From Terriglobia bacterium (GTDB taxonomy: Bacteria; Acidobacteriota; Terriglobia; Terriglobales; Acidobacteriaceae), in NCBI GenBank assembly GCA_020072645.1, contig JAIQGK010000010.1, positions 145,568-209,567 on the forward strand: a stretch of 64,000 nucleotides of DNA. The letters run 5' to 3'. Position 1 is the stretch's first letter; each line of letters opens with the position of its first letter. Position numbers and translations under genes: made by a program. Of the stretch, positions 18,962 to 27,029 are shown piece by piece. The notes under the pieces were generated by a model. The model was given only the letters and a program-made list of their open reading frames with translations. It ran no database searches and had not been told where the DNA came from.

Positions 18962-19167
18962 AGCGCCGGAGGCGCGGCACAAAATGGTTTCGTATCAGGG
19001 CCCGGGCTTTAGCCGGGCCGCAACAGCGACTCCTTTAACCTCTGTCATCTTGAGCGACGCCAAAGGAGCGAACGCGACCTGATGCGGAGTCGAAAGATCC
19101 GGAGAATGTTGTCCTCTGCCATGTTGACCCAAGGCGTTCTCTTAAAAAATATCTCACGGGCTCAGCC
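18962..19167 (+). repeat. R-type repeat, copy 2
   Basis: Same block order as the copy at 18187, with minor changes: CCGGGCTTTAGCCGG hairpin, GTTGACCCAAGG instead of GTTGACGCAAGG. It ends in the same CACGGGCTCAGCC. Confidence 0.85.
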
Positions 19168-19297
19168 GCGCCATAAGCATTTCGAATCATCTTTAGTCGC
19201 CCGCGCCGGGGCTAAATGGCCAGCGTTGCAGAATCGTTGTATCCATCCAGAGGGCGGAGCAGGCCTTTTAGGCCCGCGACAGCGATCCCTCCATCCT

Positions 19298-19382
19298 TCT
19301 ATCATCTTTGAGCAAGCCCGCGGGAGCCGCATCCGAGCTTGCGAGGGAAGGCGAGCCAAGGGCGAGTCGAAAAGATGATAGA
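19298..19382. repeat. S-type inverted-repeat element, copy 2
   Basis: Terminal inverted repeats TCTATCATCTTT/AAAGATGATAGA enclose the same core as copy 1, with the left flank GAGCAAGCCCGCGGGAGCC. Confidence 0.75.
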
Positions 19383-19434
19383 GCGGGTCTCCGCCGACCA
19401 ATGCCGCCAAACGAAATGAATCTTGGAAGAATCC

Positions 19435-19628
19435 AGCGCCGTAGGCGCGGCACAAAATTGGGTTCGTATCAGGGCCCGGGCTTTAGCCGGGCCACAACAG
19501 CCACTCCTTTAACCTCTGTCATCTTGAGCGACGCCAAAGGGGCGAACGCGACCTGAGGCGGAGTCGAAAGATCCCGAGAATGTATCCTCTGCCATGTTGA
19601 CGCAAGGCGTTCTCTTAAAAACGTCTCG
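19435..19628 (+). repeat. R-type repeat, copy 3
   Basis: Same blocks as the copies at 18187 and 18962. It diverges after the TTCTCTTAAAAACGTCTC segment, so the right end is lost. Confidence 0.85.
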
Positions 19629-19981
19629 CTCCCACAACTTATCAACATTGAAACTCTGTCTCCCGCCGCGACGTGTCATCCTGAGGCCCGAGCACCGCGT
19701 GTTGTCGAAGCCTGCAACACAGCTTGCACGCGAGGGCCGAAGCATCTGCTCCGCTGCTCTTAAGGGACTACCACCGCAAACAGAATCCACACTCAAGATC
19801 CTCCATGTCATCGCGAATATTCAAGGCATCAAGATGTCAAAGCTCTTTCTGTTTGGCAGAGTAGAGACATGATTGCCGCCGATAACGCCCAGCGGGGTGG
19901 AGAAACAAATCCTTGAAACGCTGTATCCATTCAGAGGGTGGAGCAGGCCTTTCAGGCATGCGGCAGCGTCTCCTTACTCTC

Positions 19982-20115
19982 CTCGCTCATCTTGAGTGAG
20001 CCCGCGGGACCCGGGGTCCCCGGACCGCGCCGTTTTTGCGCGGGCTGGGGTGGGGGAGCCGGATCCGAGCTTTGCGAGGGCAGGCGAACCAAGGGCGACT
20101 CGAAAGATGAGCGAG
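19982..20115. repeat. S-type inverted-repeat element, copy 3 with internal insertion
   Basis: Terminal inverted repeats CTCGCTCATCTT/AAGATGAGCGAG enclose the S core. The middle carries about 45 extra bases including CCCGGGGTCCCCGGACCGC, making it longer than copies 1 and 2. Confidence 0.7.
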
Positions 20116-20199
20116 ACCGGTCCCCTTCGCATGCTGATTCAGGAGTTTACATACGCATCAGACTGCGCCGCAAGGAGCTTAGTAACGCGGGTCGACCTG

Positions 20200-21021
20200 T
20201 TATTTCGGAGATAAGGCTTCCGGACTCAGTGTGAAATATAGGAACAGCCGGTATAAGATTTGTGGTGTGTATAAAGCCAGCAAAATACCTGGTAGGCAAT
20301 AAAATGTGCAGATAAACCAGCGCTTGACATCAGTTCGTCGATCGGCGGCCCTGAAACGATCCTGCAACACTTGACATACGCGCCCAACCGCGCTCTCTGG
20401 CATGTCTTTTGGGAAAGCGATCACTGCTACCTTATCTACGGTCCGTACGTTCCAGTTTTCAGGGCAACACGGTCTGAATGTTGACATATCCAACGTCGGT
20501 TTCTCCTGCGGTGCCAAAAGTTCATCAAAGATATCGACAACTTGGTACCCAGCGTCTTGTGCAGCGCCTATCTTTTTAGCGGATACCCATCCTGGTTTTC
20601 CGGCCGGGGAAAGCGTTTTGAATGCCCTCGTCCAGCCCCGTCGCTTGGCGTCCTCTACTTGCTCGCGAGGCACCATCTTGGTGGACTTCTCATCCGGCGA
20701 CATCATCGGAACAGATGCGTCTCTACCCGCTTGGACACGCCTAAGAAATTCGTCGTCCCCATAGTAAAAGTCCACTCTGTATTCGTTGATCGGCTCAAAC
20801 ACATTTTTGGGAAATAAATCCTTCGCCAACTTGCGGACATCAACAACGTCCACGAGAGTGAAGCGGTTTACATACGTAGCAAAGCAAATGATAACGGTAT
20901 AGCCTGCAAGTCCCAATGAGAACAACAGCACAAAGAGACGATGCCACCAGTGCTGTTTCAGGTTCAATCGTTGAAATAGAGAACTGAACGGAAACAAAAT
21001 GCGCTTTATGCGTGCGGCCAT
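20200..21021 (-). CDS. Hypothetical two-TM protein with duplicated short motif
   Basis: This 273-residue protein has an N-terminal TM helix (about 29-50) and a C-terminal TM segment (about 235-262), so the middle is probably extracytoplasmic. The middle contains two related units, VPREQVEDAKRRGW and then WVSAKKIGAAQDAGY, about 30 residues apart. The pattern is (W/V)-x-x-x-(K/Q)-x-x-x-A-x-x-x-G-(W/Y), as seen in other acidobacterial membrane proteins. No enzymatic motif is recognised. ATG 21021 is chosen; an upstream in-frame extension has no support. It is divergent from the gene at 21121. Confidence 0.65.
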   Translation of the reverse strand: MAARIKRILFPFSSLFQRLNLKQHWWHRLFVLLFSLGLAGYTVIICFATYVNRFTLVDVVDVRKLAKDLFPKNVFEPINEYRVDFYYGDDEFLRRVQAGRDASVPMMSPDEKSTKMVPREQVEDAKRRGWTRAFKTLSPAGKPGWVSAKKIGAAQDAGYQVVDIFDELLAPQEKPTLDMSTFRPCCPENWNVRTVDKVAVIAFPKDMPESAVGRVCQVLQDRFRAADRRTDVKRWFICTFYCLPGILLALYTPQILYRLFLYFTLSPEALSPK

Positions 21022-21120
21022 TTCCCACCTCGCCGGACGGATTATATCCCGTTCGCCCAGATTCGCCGCGGGGGCCATATACCCGATTGCTTTCTCCTTT
21101 TATTCGTGCTACTCTTTCCC

Positions 21121-22191
21121 ATGCTTACCCGCTCCCAAATCCTCCGCGCTCTCCGTTCTGCTGCCCGCCAGCTTGGCCGCGCTCCAACACGCGCCGAGTT
21201 CTTGCGACTCACTGGCATTCATCATTGCAAGCTCATCCCGCACTTCCCCGGTGGATATCGCTCAGCCATCCGCGCCGCCGGACTATCGCCTGACCCCGGC
21301 GGTCTTCGCATCGGCACGGCTGACCTGCTGACCGACTGGGCACGCCTGGCCCGCAAGAAAGGCCGTGTTCCCACCCGCGACGAATACGAGCGCGAAGGCC
21401 GCTACGCCTCCGCCAGTCTGGAAACCCGCTTCCATCGTTGGACGCAGGTGCCTGCCGCTTTCCTGAAATTTGCCGAATCGATGGGTCTTTCCGAAGAATG
21501 GTCTGATGTCGTCGGAATCATCCATAACGGCCCCATGCCCAAACGCGGCGGCGGACGTCGCTGGCTTAAAGGTTGGAAGAAAAACGACGGGCACAAAGCA
21601 CGGCGGAAGAATGACTCGCAAAAAATCACCGCGCAGCAGAATCAAGACTCAGTCGTTCCTGCCGTTGCCCCGGCTTCCGTACCCTCTGCCCCTCAGGCTG
21701 GCGTCTCCGTTCTTCCTCCGCCGCTCCACGGGATGAAGTGCGTCACGGTCTCCATGCTCGCGATACTCTTCTCCATGTCCTCTCTTCGCACGCTTGTTCC
21801 CCGCAGCGTCTATCCTGACCGCCCGCTGCTCGGCGCGCCTATGGACCTGCCCGGCTTCCTGTTTGAACCCACCAATGAAATGGGAGTGGTGCTTCTGTTT
21901 GGCATGCTTTTCTGGCGCCTGGGTTTCATCATTGAGTCGGCGCAGATCGGCTACCCGGATTGCCGGGCAAAATTGGAAGTGGAACCCGGGCGCTGGCAGG
22001 ATGTGGGCATTGAATTTGAGCTTCACAGCCGTCACTTCCTCGCCCATCGTCATGATCCTAACCGCTGTGACTTCATCGTCTGCTGGATACACAACTGGAA
22101 AGGCTGTCCGCCCAATTTGCGGGTCATAGAGCTGCGGGAAGTAGTCCGCAGGCTGTCTCAGTTGCCGCGTGCCCAACGGCTCAGCTTCTGA
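21121..22191 (+). CDS. Homing-endonuclease-associated-repeat protein with nuclease-like C-terminus
   Basis: The 356-residue protein starts with two tandem repeats of the HNH-associated DNA-binding type: about 3-55 (LTRSQILRALRSAARQLGRAP...YRSAIRAAGL) and about 63-118 (LTDWARLARKKGRVPTRDEY...FLKFAESMGL). A basic linker follows (about 135-200). The C-terminal part (about 205-350) has GYPDCRAKLEVE, VGIEFELHSRHF, CDFIVCWIHNW and LRVIELRE. The acidic pair and IVCW strand look like a PD-(D/E)xK nuclease core, which is my inference. There is no neighbouring methylase. ATG 21121 is preferred over a GTG 15 bp upstream. Confidence 0.72.
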   Translation: MLTRSQILRALRSAARQLGRAPTRAEFLRLTGIHHCKLIPHFPGGYRSAIRAAGLSPDPGGLRIGTADLLTDWARLARKKGRVPTRDEYEREGRYASASLETRFHRWTQVPAAFLKFAESMGLSEEWSDVVGIIHNGPMPKRGGGRRWLKGWKKNDGHKARRKNDSQKITAQQNQDSVVPAVAPASVPSAPQAGVSVLPPPLHGMKCVTVSMLAILFSMSSLRTLVPRSVYPDRPLLGAPMDLPGFLFEPTNEMGVVLLFGMLFWRLGFIIESAQIGYPDCRAKLEVEPGRWQDVGIEFELHSRHFLAHRHDPNRCDFIVCWIHNWKGCPPNLRVIELREVVRRLSQLPRAQRLSF

Positions 22192-22211
22192 TCGATGGGT
22201 TCGAAGATGAC

Positions 22212-22330
22212 TTGCTTTTCCGATCACCGGATCACCGGATCACCCGATCACGGCGATCACCCGATTCCGCGCTCAGCCTAATCCAATTCTGATCCGCGCT
22301 CATCCGTGTTGATCCGCGGTAAGGTTTTGC
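22212..22330 (+). repeat. GATCACCCGATCAC repeat unit, copy 1
   Basis: GCTTTTCCGATCACCGGATC and further GATCAC(C/G)GG units are followed by CCGCGCTCATCCGTGTTGAT and CCGCGGTAAGGTTTTGC. The same two-part unit recurs at 22849-22965, on the other side of the small gene at 22346-22609. Confidence 0.75.
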
Positions 22331-22345
22331 CTTTCCGATCTCCCG

Positions 22346-22609
22346 TCAAGAAGCGCGGGGTAGGTCTTTTTTGAGCAGAGCCAGCTTGGATGCTGCATGG
22401 CGTTTGCGGCCCCCTGAAACTTTGTATCCCATTACCGGCTGCATGTCGCACGCCTCCATGTAATGTGCCGCGCACAAGGGAACCTCGCGGCGAACGCCTC
22501 TGATCAGAACGATCATTACCCGATACGCCGGCTCAGAGCAGTCCGTACAAGCATTGCCGTAATGATTCGGAATCGTGTCCTGAATGACTCCTGCGCGTAT
22601 ATGAATCAT
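22346..22609 (-). CDS. Hypothetical small protein with possible zinc site
   Basis: This 87-residue protein has CTDC (about residues 20-23) and LCAAHY (about 45-50). The spacing could form a CxxC...CxxH zinc site. The C-terminus is basic (GGRKRHAASKLALLKK). No strong ribosome site is seen. It is flanked on both sides by copies of the same 110-bp repeat. Function is unknown; it could be a diverged remnant, but the Cys/His spacing argues for a real protein. Confidence 0.5.
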   Translation of the reverse strand: MIHIRAGVIQDTIPNHYGNACTDCSEPAYRVMIVLIRGVRREVPLCAAHYMEACDMQPVMGYKVSGGRKRHAASKLALLKKDLPRAS

Positions 22610-22848
22610 AACCACCACCAATACATCATTAATTGGATTGGGAACAGTTTAAGGCGTCCGAGAGAAGTAAAGGCGTGATCTCAATCACGCTCTGCAGCTT
22701 AATACTGGGATTAGGGAGATGGCACTCCTGCCTGCGGAGGATTAATTAAGAACATGAGCGGCAGACCGGGCAGCTTGGTGTTGGCTCGATGGGTAGAGAA
22801 GTCCTCGCCTGCGCAGAAGAATCCTGTGGGCTGTGTGGTGCAGGCCAT

Positions 22849-22965
22849 TTGCTTTTCCGATCACCGGATCACCCGATCACGGCGATCACTCGATCTTTAC
22901 ACCGCGCTCATCCGCGTTGATCCGCGGTAAGGTTTTGCTTTTTCCCGATCACGGCGATCACCCGA
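22849..22965 (+). repeat. GATCACCCGATCAC repeat unit, copy 2
   Basis: It repeats GCTTTTCCGATCACCGGATC, CCGCGCTCATCCGCGTTGAT and CCGCGGTAAGGTTTTGC, then adds a second CCCGATCACGGCGATCACCC. It reaches the 3' end of the UDP-glucuronate decarboxylase gene and may form part of its terminator region. The span 22610-22848 otherwise shows only a GGCACTCCTGCCTGC partial palindrome at about 22720. Confidence 0.75.
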
Positions 22966-22968
22966 TCT

Positions 22969-23934
22969 TCACACCACCACTGCCTGCTTTTTCTCTGACT
23001 GCTCCAGTTCGATCGCCTGCTTGAAATAGTCCATTGAAAGTTTCAGTCCGGCTTCCAGGTCGATCTTCGGCTCCCAGCCCAGCAGCCGCTTTGCCTTGCT
23101 GATGTCCGGACGGCGCTGTTTAGGATCGTCCTGCGGCAACGGCTCATTGACGATTGGACTCTTCGACCCAGTGACCTTCAGGACAAGCCGCGCGCATTCC
23201 AGAATCGTGAACTCCACCGGGTTCCCGATGTTTACCGGATCGTGCTCGTCCGATTTCGACAGGCGCACAATGCCGTCCACTTCATCGCTCACGTAGCAGA
23301 AGCTGCGTGTCTGGCTGCCGTCGCCATAAACGGTGAGCGGCTCTCCGCGCAGGGCCTGTTTCATAAAGTTGGAAATCACTCGGCCATCGTTCAGTTGCAG
23401 CCGCGGCCCGTAGGTATTAAAGATGCGCAGAATGCGCGTATCCACCTTGTGGTAGCGATGGTAGGCCATGGTCGCGGCCTCAGCAAAGCGCTTGGATTCG
23501 TCATACACAGAGCGCGGGCCGATTGAATTCACGTGCCCCCAGTACGTCTCTTTCTGCGGATGCTCCAGCGGATCGCCATAGCACTCTGAAGTCGAAGCGA
23601 CCATATACTTCGCGCCATATTTCTTGGCTACGTCCAGCGAATGAAACGATCCCAGAGAACCAACTTTCAGCGTCTCAATGCCGTGTTCCATGTAGTCCAC
23701 CGGGCTGGCCGGCGACGCGAAGTGAAAAACGAAATCCACGGGACCCACGTCAAAAGGTTCATTCACGTCCTTTTGCACAAACTCAAAGCGCGGCTCATTT
23801 TTCAGGTGGGCAATATTGCGCAGGCTGCCGGTCAGCAGATTGTCCACGCCCACAACGTGGTTGCCCTCCGCCAGCAGCGCATCGCAAAGATGCGATCCCA
23901 CAAATCCCGCTCCGCCTGTCACCAATACCCGCAT
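22969..23934 (-). CDS. UDP-glucuronate decarboxylase (UDP-xylose synthase), SDR family
   Basis: This 321-residue extended-SDR enzyme has the NAD motif [12 protein letters not shown] (about 4-15), [11 protein letters not shown], a catalytic Ser/Thr in [10 protein letters not shown], and YxxxK in [11 protein letters not shown]. The [10 protein letters not shown]...[12 protein letters not shown] context and the later [15 protein letters not shown] segment match UXS rather than UDP-glucose 4-epimerase. It would convert UDP-glucuronate to UDP-xylose for envelope polysaccharide. I chose ATG 23934, which starts the Rossmann strand. A GH-like lipoprotein gene precedes it on the same strand, with a 75-bp gap. 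Confidence 0.9.
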   Translation of the reverse strand: MRVLVTGGAGFVGSHLCDALLAEGNHVVGVDNLLTGSLRNIAHLKNEPRFEFVQKDVNEPFDVGPVDFVFHFASPASPVDYMEHGIETLKVGSLGSFHSLDVAKKYGAKYMVASTSECYGDPLEHPQKETYWGHVNSIGPRSVYDESKRFAEAATMAYHRYHKVDTRILRIFNTYGPRLQLNDGRVISNFMKQALRGEPLTVYGDGSQTRSFCYVSDEVDGIVRLSKSDEHDPVNIGNPVEFTILECARLVLKVTGSKSPIVNEPLPQDDPKQRRPDISKAKRLLGWEPKIDLEAGLKLSMDYFKQAIELEQSEKKQAVVV

Positions 23935-24009
23935 AAAAGTTTTCCCTCGCAACTCGACTACCTGGCCCATCTCTCTTGCCCCCTTCGATCACGCGGGCAC
24001 AGCTTCATT

Positions 24010-25143
24010 CTACTGCTGTCCCGCTCCAATACTGCTTATTCCGCTGTTGCCGCCGCAGTGACCTATGCTGCGCTCCACGTCGGTGCCTTCTTCATAGTCA
24101 TTCCAGGTTTCCACCAGCAGATACGGCGCGGCGTTCTGCGATCCGTAATATTTGCGAAACACCCGCAACACGTCTTCAAACGTCTTGCCGCACCGATAAG
24201 CAATGTGCCGGTTCCGGCTCCATGAAGCCTTGCTGTCGTCAAAGCCCGGCCACACCGCGCCCACGGCAATCTTGTCCGGATGGTGCTCCTGCATGTTGCG
24301 ATAAAAATAATTCAGGTAGTCTTCGCCGTAGTTGCTGCCGTCGTGCGCCCATCCGTCTTTGCCCGGCTGCACCCATGCGTAGTAGCCGTCAAATGCGTCC
24401 GGATATTTGTCACTCATGTCCTTGTAGATCAACAGCGGAGGATCGGGCCATGACCTGGTGACCTGCCTAATGCGGTTCCAGTCTGTATTGGATTCTTTGG
24501 GAAAAATAAAGATCACTGGCCGCCCGTTGTAGCGCAGGTAAGCAGAGCGTGAAGGCCCTGCTTCCGGCCCGATGTAGCGATCGTAAAGATATTGCAGGTC
24601 CACGATCACCGCGTCCGTGTCATAGCCAGGATGATCGACCGCCTCGTCATACTGCGCCGCAACTTTAAAGCTGGGATCGGCGCTGGCTGCCTGCTGCATC
24701 AGCCCGTAAGCTGTGTCTTCAAACTCCTTGCGCGGGCCGTACCAGTTCACCACAAATCCGCTGATGTTCAGCTCTTTGGCCTTGGCAATCTGCTGCCGCA
24801 GAACGTTGGGATCATGGCAGGAATAGCCCACATCAATGTGCGCTTTCTGCCCGAACCACGGCTGGTAGATGGCCAGCAGCCGCGGGCTGCCTTCCGGCGC
24901 GCGTCCCTGCGCCGCCAGCGACTCGCGCGGATTCACCTTGGCCGCGCAGCCTGTTGCGCCCGCCATCATTAGTAGAGAGAGCATCGCGAGTCCCAGCAAC
25001 GCGATCGCCCTGAAATCTGCCGTCCGCCGCAGGCGCGAAAGCCTTTGCCGCCCAAAGCTGGCCCGACCCAACCTTCGCCGATCCAGGAGAGGATTCAGCT
25101 TGAAGAAAATTGCCTTGGAGATAGAGATAAGAGTGCCCTTCAT
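24010..25143 (-). CDS. Glycoside hydrolase family 71/99-like lipoprotein
   Basis: The 377-residue protein has an unusually long basic N-terminus (1-45), then a hydrophobic segment (AIALLGLAMLSLLMMAGATGCA) with a lipobox-like ATGC, so it may be a lipoprotein. The enzyme domain has LLAIYQPWFGQK, GFVVNWYGPR, FKVAAQYDEA, RPVIFIFPKE and the diagnostic YLLVETWNDYEEGT near the C-terminus. These match GH99/GH71-like (beta/alpha)8 enzymes, known for endo-alpha-mannosidase or mannanase activity. The actual substrate is unknown. Its neighbour is a UDP-xylose synthase, so both may serve surface glycans. Confidence 0.75.
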   Translation of the reverse strand: MKGTLISISKAIFFKLNPLLDRRRLGRASFGRQRLSRLRRTADFRAIALLGLAMLSLLMMAGATGCAAKVNPRESLAAQGRAPEGSPRLLAIYQPWFGQKAHIDVGYSCHDPNVLRQQIAKAKELNISGFVVNWYGPRKEFEDTAYGLMQQAASADPSFKVAAQYDEAVDHPGYDTDAVIVDLQYLYDRYIGPEAGPSRSAYLRYNGRPVIFIFPKESNTDWNRIRQVTRSWPDPPLLIYKDMSDKYPDAFDGYYAWVQPGKDGWAHDGSNYGEDYLNYFYRNMQEHHPDKIAVGAVWPGFDDSKASWSRNRHIAYRCGKTFEDVLRVFRKYYGSQNAAPYLLVETWNDYEEGTDVERSIGHCGGNSGISSIGAGQQ

Positions 25144-25249
25144 GACCTGCCAACTGCCATATGACTTGTTATTACTTCCAGTTGGATGAAGCAGCAGCAG
25201 TTTTGGATGGATAGGACGGTGCCAAGCCTTAACATTCCCGGGGTCGGTC

Positions 25250-25280
25250 TCTTTGCGTTCTTCGCGCCCTTTGCGGTGAT
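25250..25280. repeat. Dispersed 'CTTTGCG...CCTTTGCGGT' element
   Basis: TCTTTGCGTTCTTCGCGCCC continues with TTTGCGGTGAT, in the 185-bp divergent gap before the ABC-F gene. It is closest to the copy at 35861. Confidence 0.65.
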
Positions 25281-25328
25281 AACCCTACCGTTACACATCC
25301 GCCCCGTATTCTGTTAGCTTGAAATTGG

Positions 25329-26966
25329 ATGATCTCTTTTTCCAATATCAATAAGCAGTACGGCAAACAGCTTGTGTTTGTCGACGCATCGTTCCAGCTC
25401 AATCCCGGCGAAAAGGTCGGCCTCGTCGGCCCCAACGGAGCAGGCAAGACCACGCTCTTTCGCATGGTCGTGGGTGAAGAAGAGCCCGACGAAGGTGAAG
25501 TCTCTGTCCCCAAGCGGCTCACCATCGGCTATTTCCGCCAGGATGTTGAAGAAATGTCGGGGCGCTCAGTGCTCGACGAAGCCATCGCCGGCAGCGGACG
25601 CGTCGGCGATCTACATCATGAGCTTGAAGCCTTGCAGCATGAAATGTCCGATCCCGCCAAGGCCAACGAGATGGACCGCGTGCTGGCCCGCTTTGGTGAA
25701 GTCCAGGAAGAGTATGAGCATCTTGGCGGATACGCCCTTGAGGCGCAGGCGCGCGAGGTGCTTCACGGTCTAGGGTTCAAGGATGATCAAATCGATGGCG
25801 ACGTAGGCGCGCTTTCCGGTGGATGGAAGATGCGCGTCGCGCTGGCCCGCGTTCTCCTCGGCCGTCCCGATGTTCTGCTGATGGACGAACCCACCAACCA
25901 CCTTGATCTTGAATCCATCATCTGGCTGGAGCAGTTTCTCAAGTCGTATCAGGGCGCGCTGCTCATGACCTCGCACGACCGCGAATTCATGAACCGCCTT
26001 GTCTCCAAAATCGCAGAGATCGAGTCTGGCGAAATCATCACCTACTCCGGCAACTATGATTTCTATGAGCGTGAGCGAAACATCCGCGCCGCGAACCAGC
26101 AGGCGGCTTTTGCGCGGCAGCAATCCATGCTGGCCAAGGAGCAGCGCTTTATTGACCGCTTTCGCACGCATGCCGCCAAGGCCGCGCAGGTGCAGAGCCG
26201 CATCAAGGCCCTAGATAAGATTGAAAAAATCGAGCTGCCCAAAAAGCGCCAGATCGTAAAGTTTGAGTTCCGTCCGCCGCCGCGTTCCGGCGAGCAGGTT
26301 GCCGTGATTGAAGACCTGCACAAGAGCTACGGGCCGCGCGTGATCTATGACGGCTTCAATCTCACCATTCGTCGCGGTGAGCGATGGGCCGTGATGGGCA
26401 GAAACGGCGCGGGTAAAACCACGCTGCTCAAGATGATTGCCGGCGCTTCGCAGCCCGACTCAGGCAGCGTGCGCCTGGGCGCGAGCCTTTACATGGGCTA
26501 TTTCGCGCAGCAATCTCTTGATGTTCTTGATCCCGATCTCACCATCATCGAGCAGTTGCAGCGTGACTTTCCGCATGACAGCCTTGGCTCATTGCGCAAC
26601 CTTGCCGGCGCATTCCAGTTTTCCGGTGACGATGTGGATAAAAAAATCCGCGCGCTTTCCGGTGGAGAAAAGTCCCGCCTGGTGATGGCCTTGATGCTCT
26701 ATAACCCGCCCAACTTTCTCGTCCTGGACGAGCCCACTAACCATCTCGACTTGGCGACCAAAGAAATGCTGGTGGAAGCCCTCAAAGATTTTGAAGGCAC
26801 CATGATTTTCGTCTCGCATGATCGCATGTTCCTGCGCGGCCTGGGCTCGCGCGTGCTGGAGCTCGGTGGCGAAAGCGGCACCGAGCGCACTCCGCAGGTC
26901 TATCCCGGATCGTATGTTGAGTACGTGCAGAAGATCGGCCATGAAGCGCCGGGAATTTACACTTAG
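25329..26966 (+). CDS. ABC-F family ATPase
   Basis: This 545-residue protein has two ABC domains and no TM segment. The first has Walker A GPNGAGKTT at 34-42, LSGGW signature and LLMDEPTNHLDLES. The second has GRNGAGKTT, LSGGEKSR and LVLDEPTNHLDLA. The about 80-residue linker is rich in Arg/Lys/Gln (AFARQQSMLAKEQRFIDRFR), as expected for the P-site tRNA-interaction arm. ABC-F proteins act on the ribosome in translation control or antibiotic protection. The sequence is nearest to the YdiF/Uup-type housekeeping group, and no resistance role is implied. Confidence 0.93.
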   Translation: MISFSNINKQYGKQLVFVDASFQLNPGEKVGLVGPNGAGKTTLFRMVVGEEEPDEGEVSVPKRLTIGYFRQDVEEMSGRSVLDEAIAGSGRVGDLHHELEALQHEMSDPAKANEMDRVLARFGEVQEEYEHLGGYALEAQAREVLHGLGFKDDQIDGDVGALSGGWKMRVALARVLLGRPDVLLMDEPTNHLDLESIIWLEQFLKSYQGALLMTSHDREFMNRLVSKIAEIESGEIITYSGNYDFYERERNIRAANQQAAFARQQSMLAKEQRFIDRFRTHAAKAAQVQSRIKALDKIEKIELPKKRQIVKFEFRPPPRSGEQVAVIEDLHKSYGPRVIYDGFNLTIRRGERWAVMGRNGAGKTTLLKMIAGASQPDSGSVRLGASLYMGYFAQQSLDVLDPDLTIIEQLQRDFPHDSLGSLRNLAGAFQFSGDDVDKKIRALSGGEKSRLVMALMLYNPPNFLVLDEPTNHLDLATKEMLVEALKDFEGTMIFVSHDRMFLRGLGSRVLELGGESGTERTPQVYPGSYVEYVQKIGHEAPGIYT

Positions 26967-27029
26967 ATGTGAAGTGTGAACTTAAGCTACTCGAGCCCTT
27001 CCGCACCTTCCCACTTGCTCCCGCTTTTT

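Larger units (their letters stand above)
18066..20199. repeat. 2.1-kb non-coding mosaic of intergenic repeats
   Basis: No credible gene lies here; open frames merely follow the repeats. Two related element types alternate. The long R type (18187, 18962, 19435) is about 200 bp with near-identical copies. The short S type (18633, 19298, 19982) is about 85-135 bp with perfect terminal inverted repeats. Both share TCTTGAGCGA-like left ends and GAGTCGAAAGAT-like right ends. Interspersed are GGCACAGGCA palindromes, GAGCAGGCCTTT elements and CGGGCTT-AGCCCGG hairpins. Confidence 0.85.

Noticed and set aside
18066..20199. Several open frames of 60-105 codons in the repeat block.
   Set aside because: They follow repeat copies, shift frame between copies and have no ribosome sites or conserved protein pattern.
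22212..22965. Short GATCAC repeats could be taken for a CRISPR array.
   Set aside because: There is no regular spacer length or unique spacers; the units are contiguous and two copies of a longer mixed repeat exist.
23641..24225. A 194-codon plus-strand frame across the UDP-glucuronate decarboxylase start.
   Set aside because: It crosses the start region of a clear SDR gene on the other strand and has no recognisable fold.
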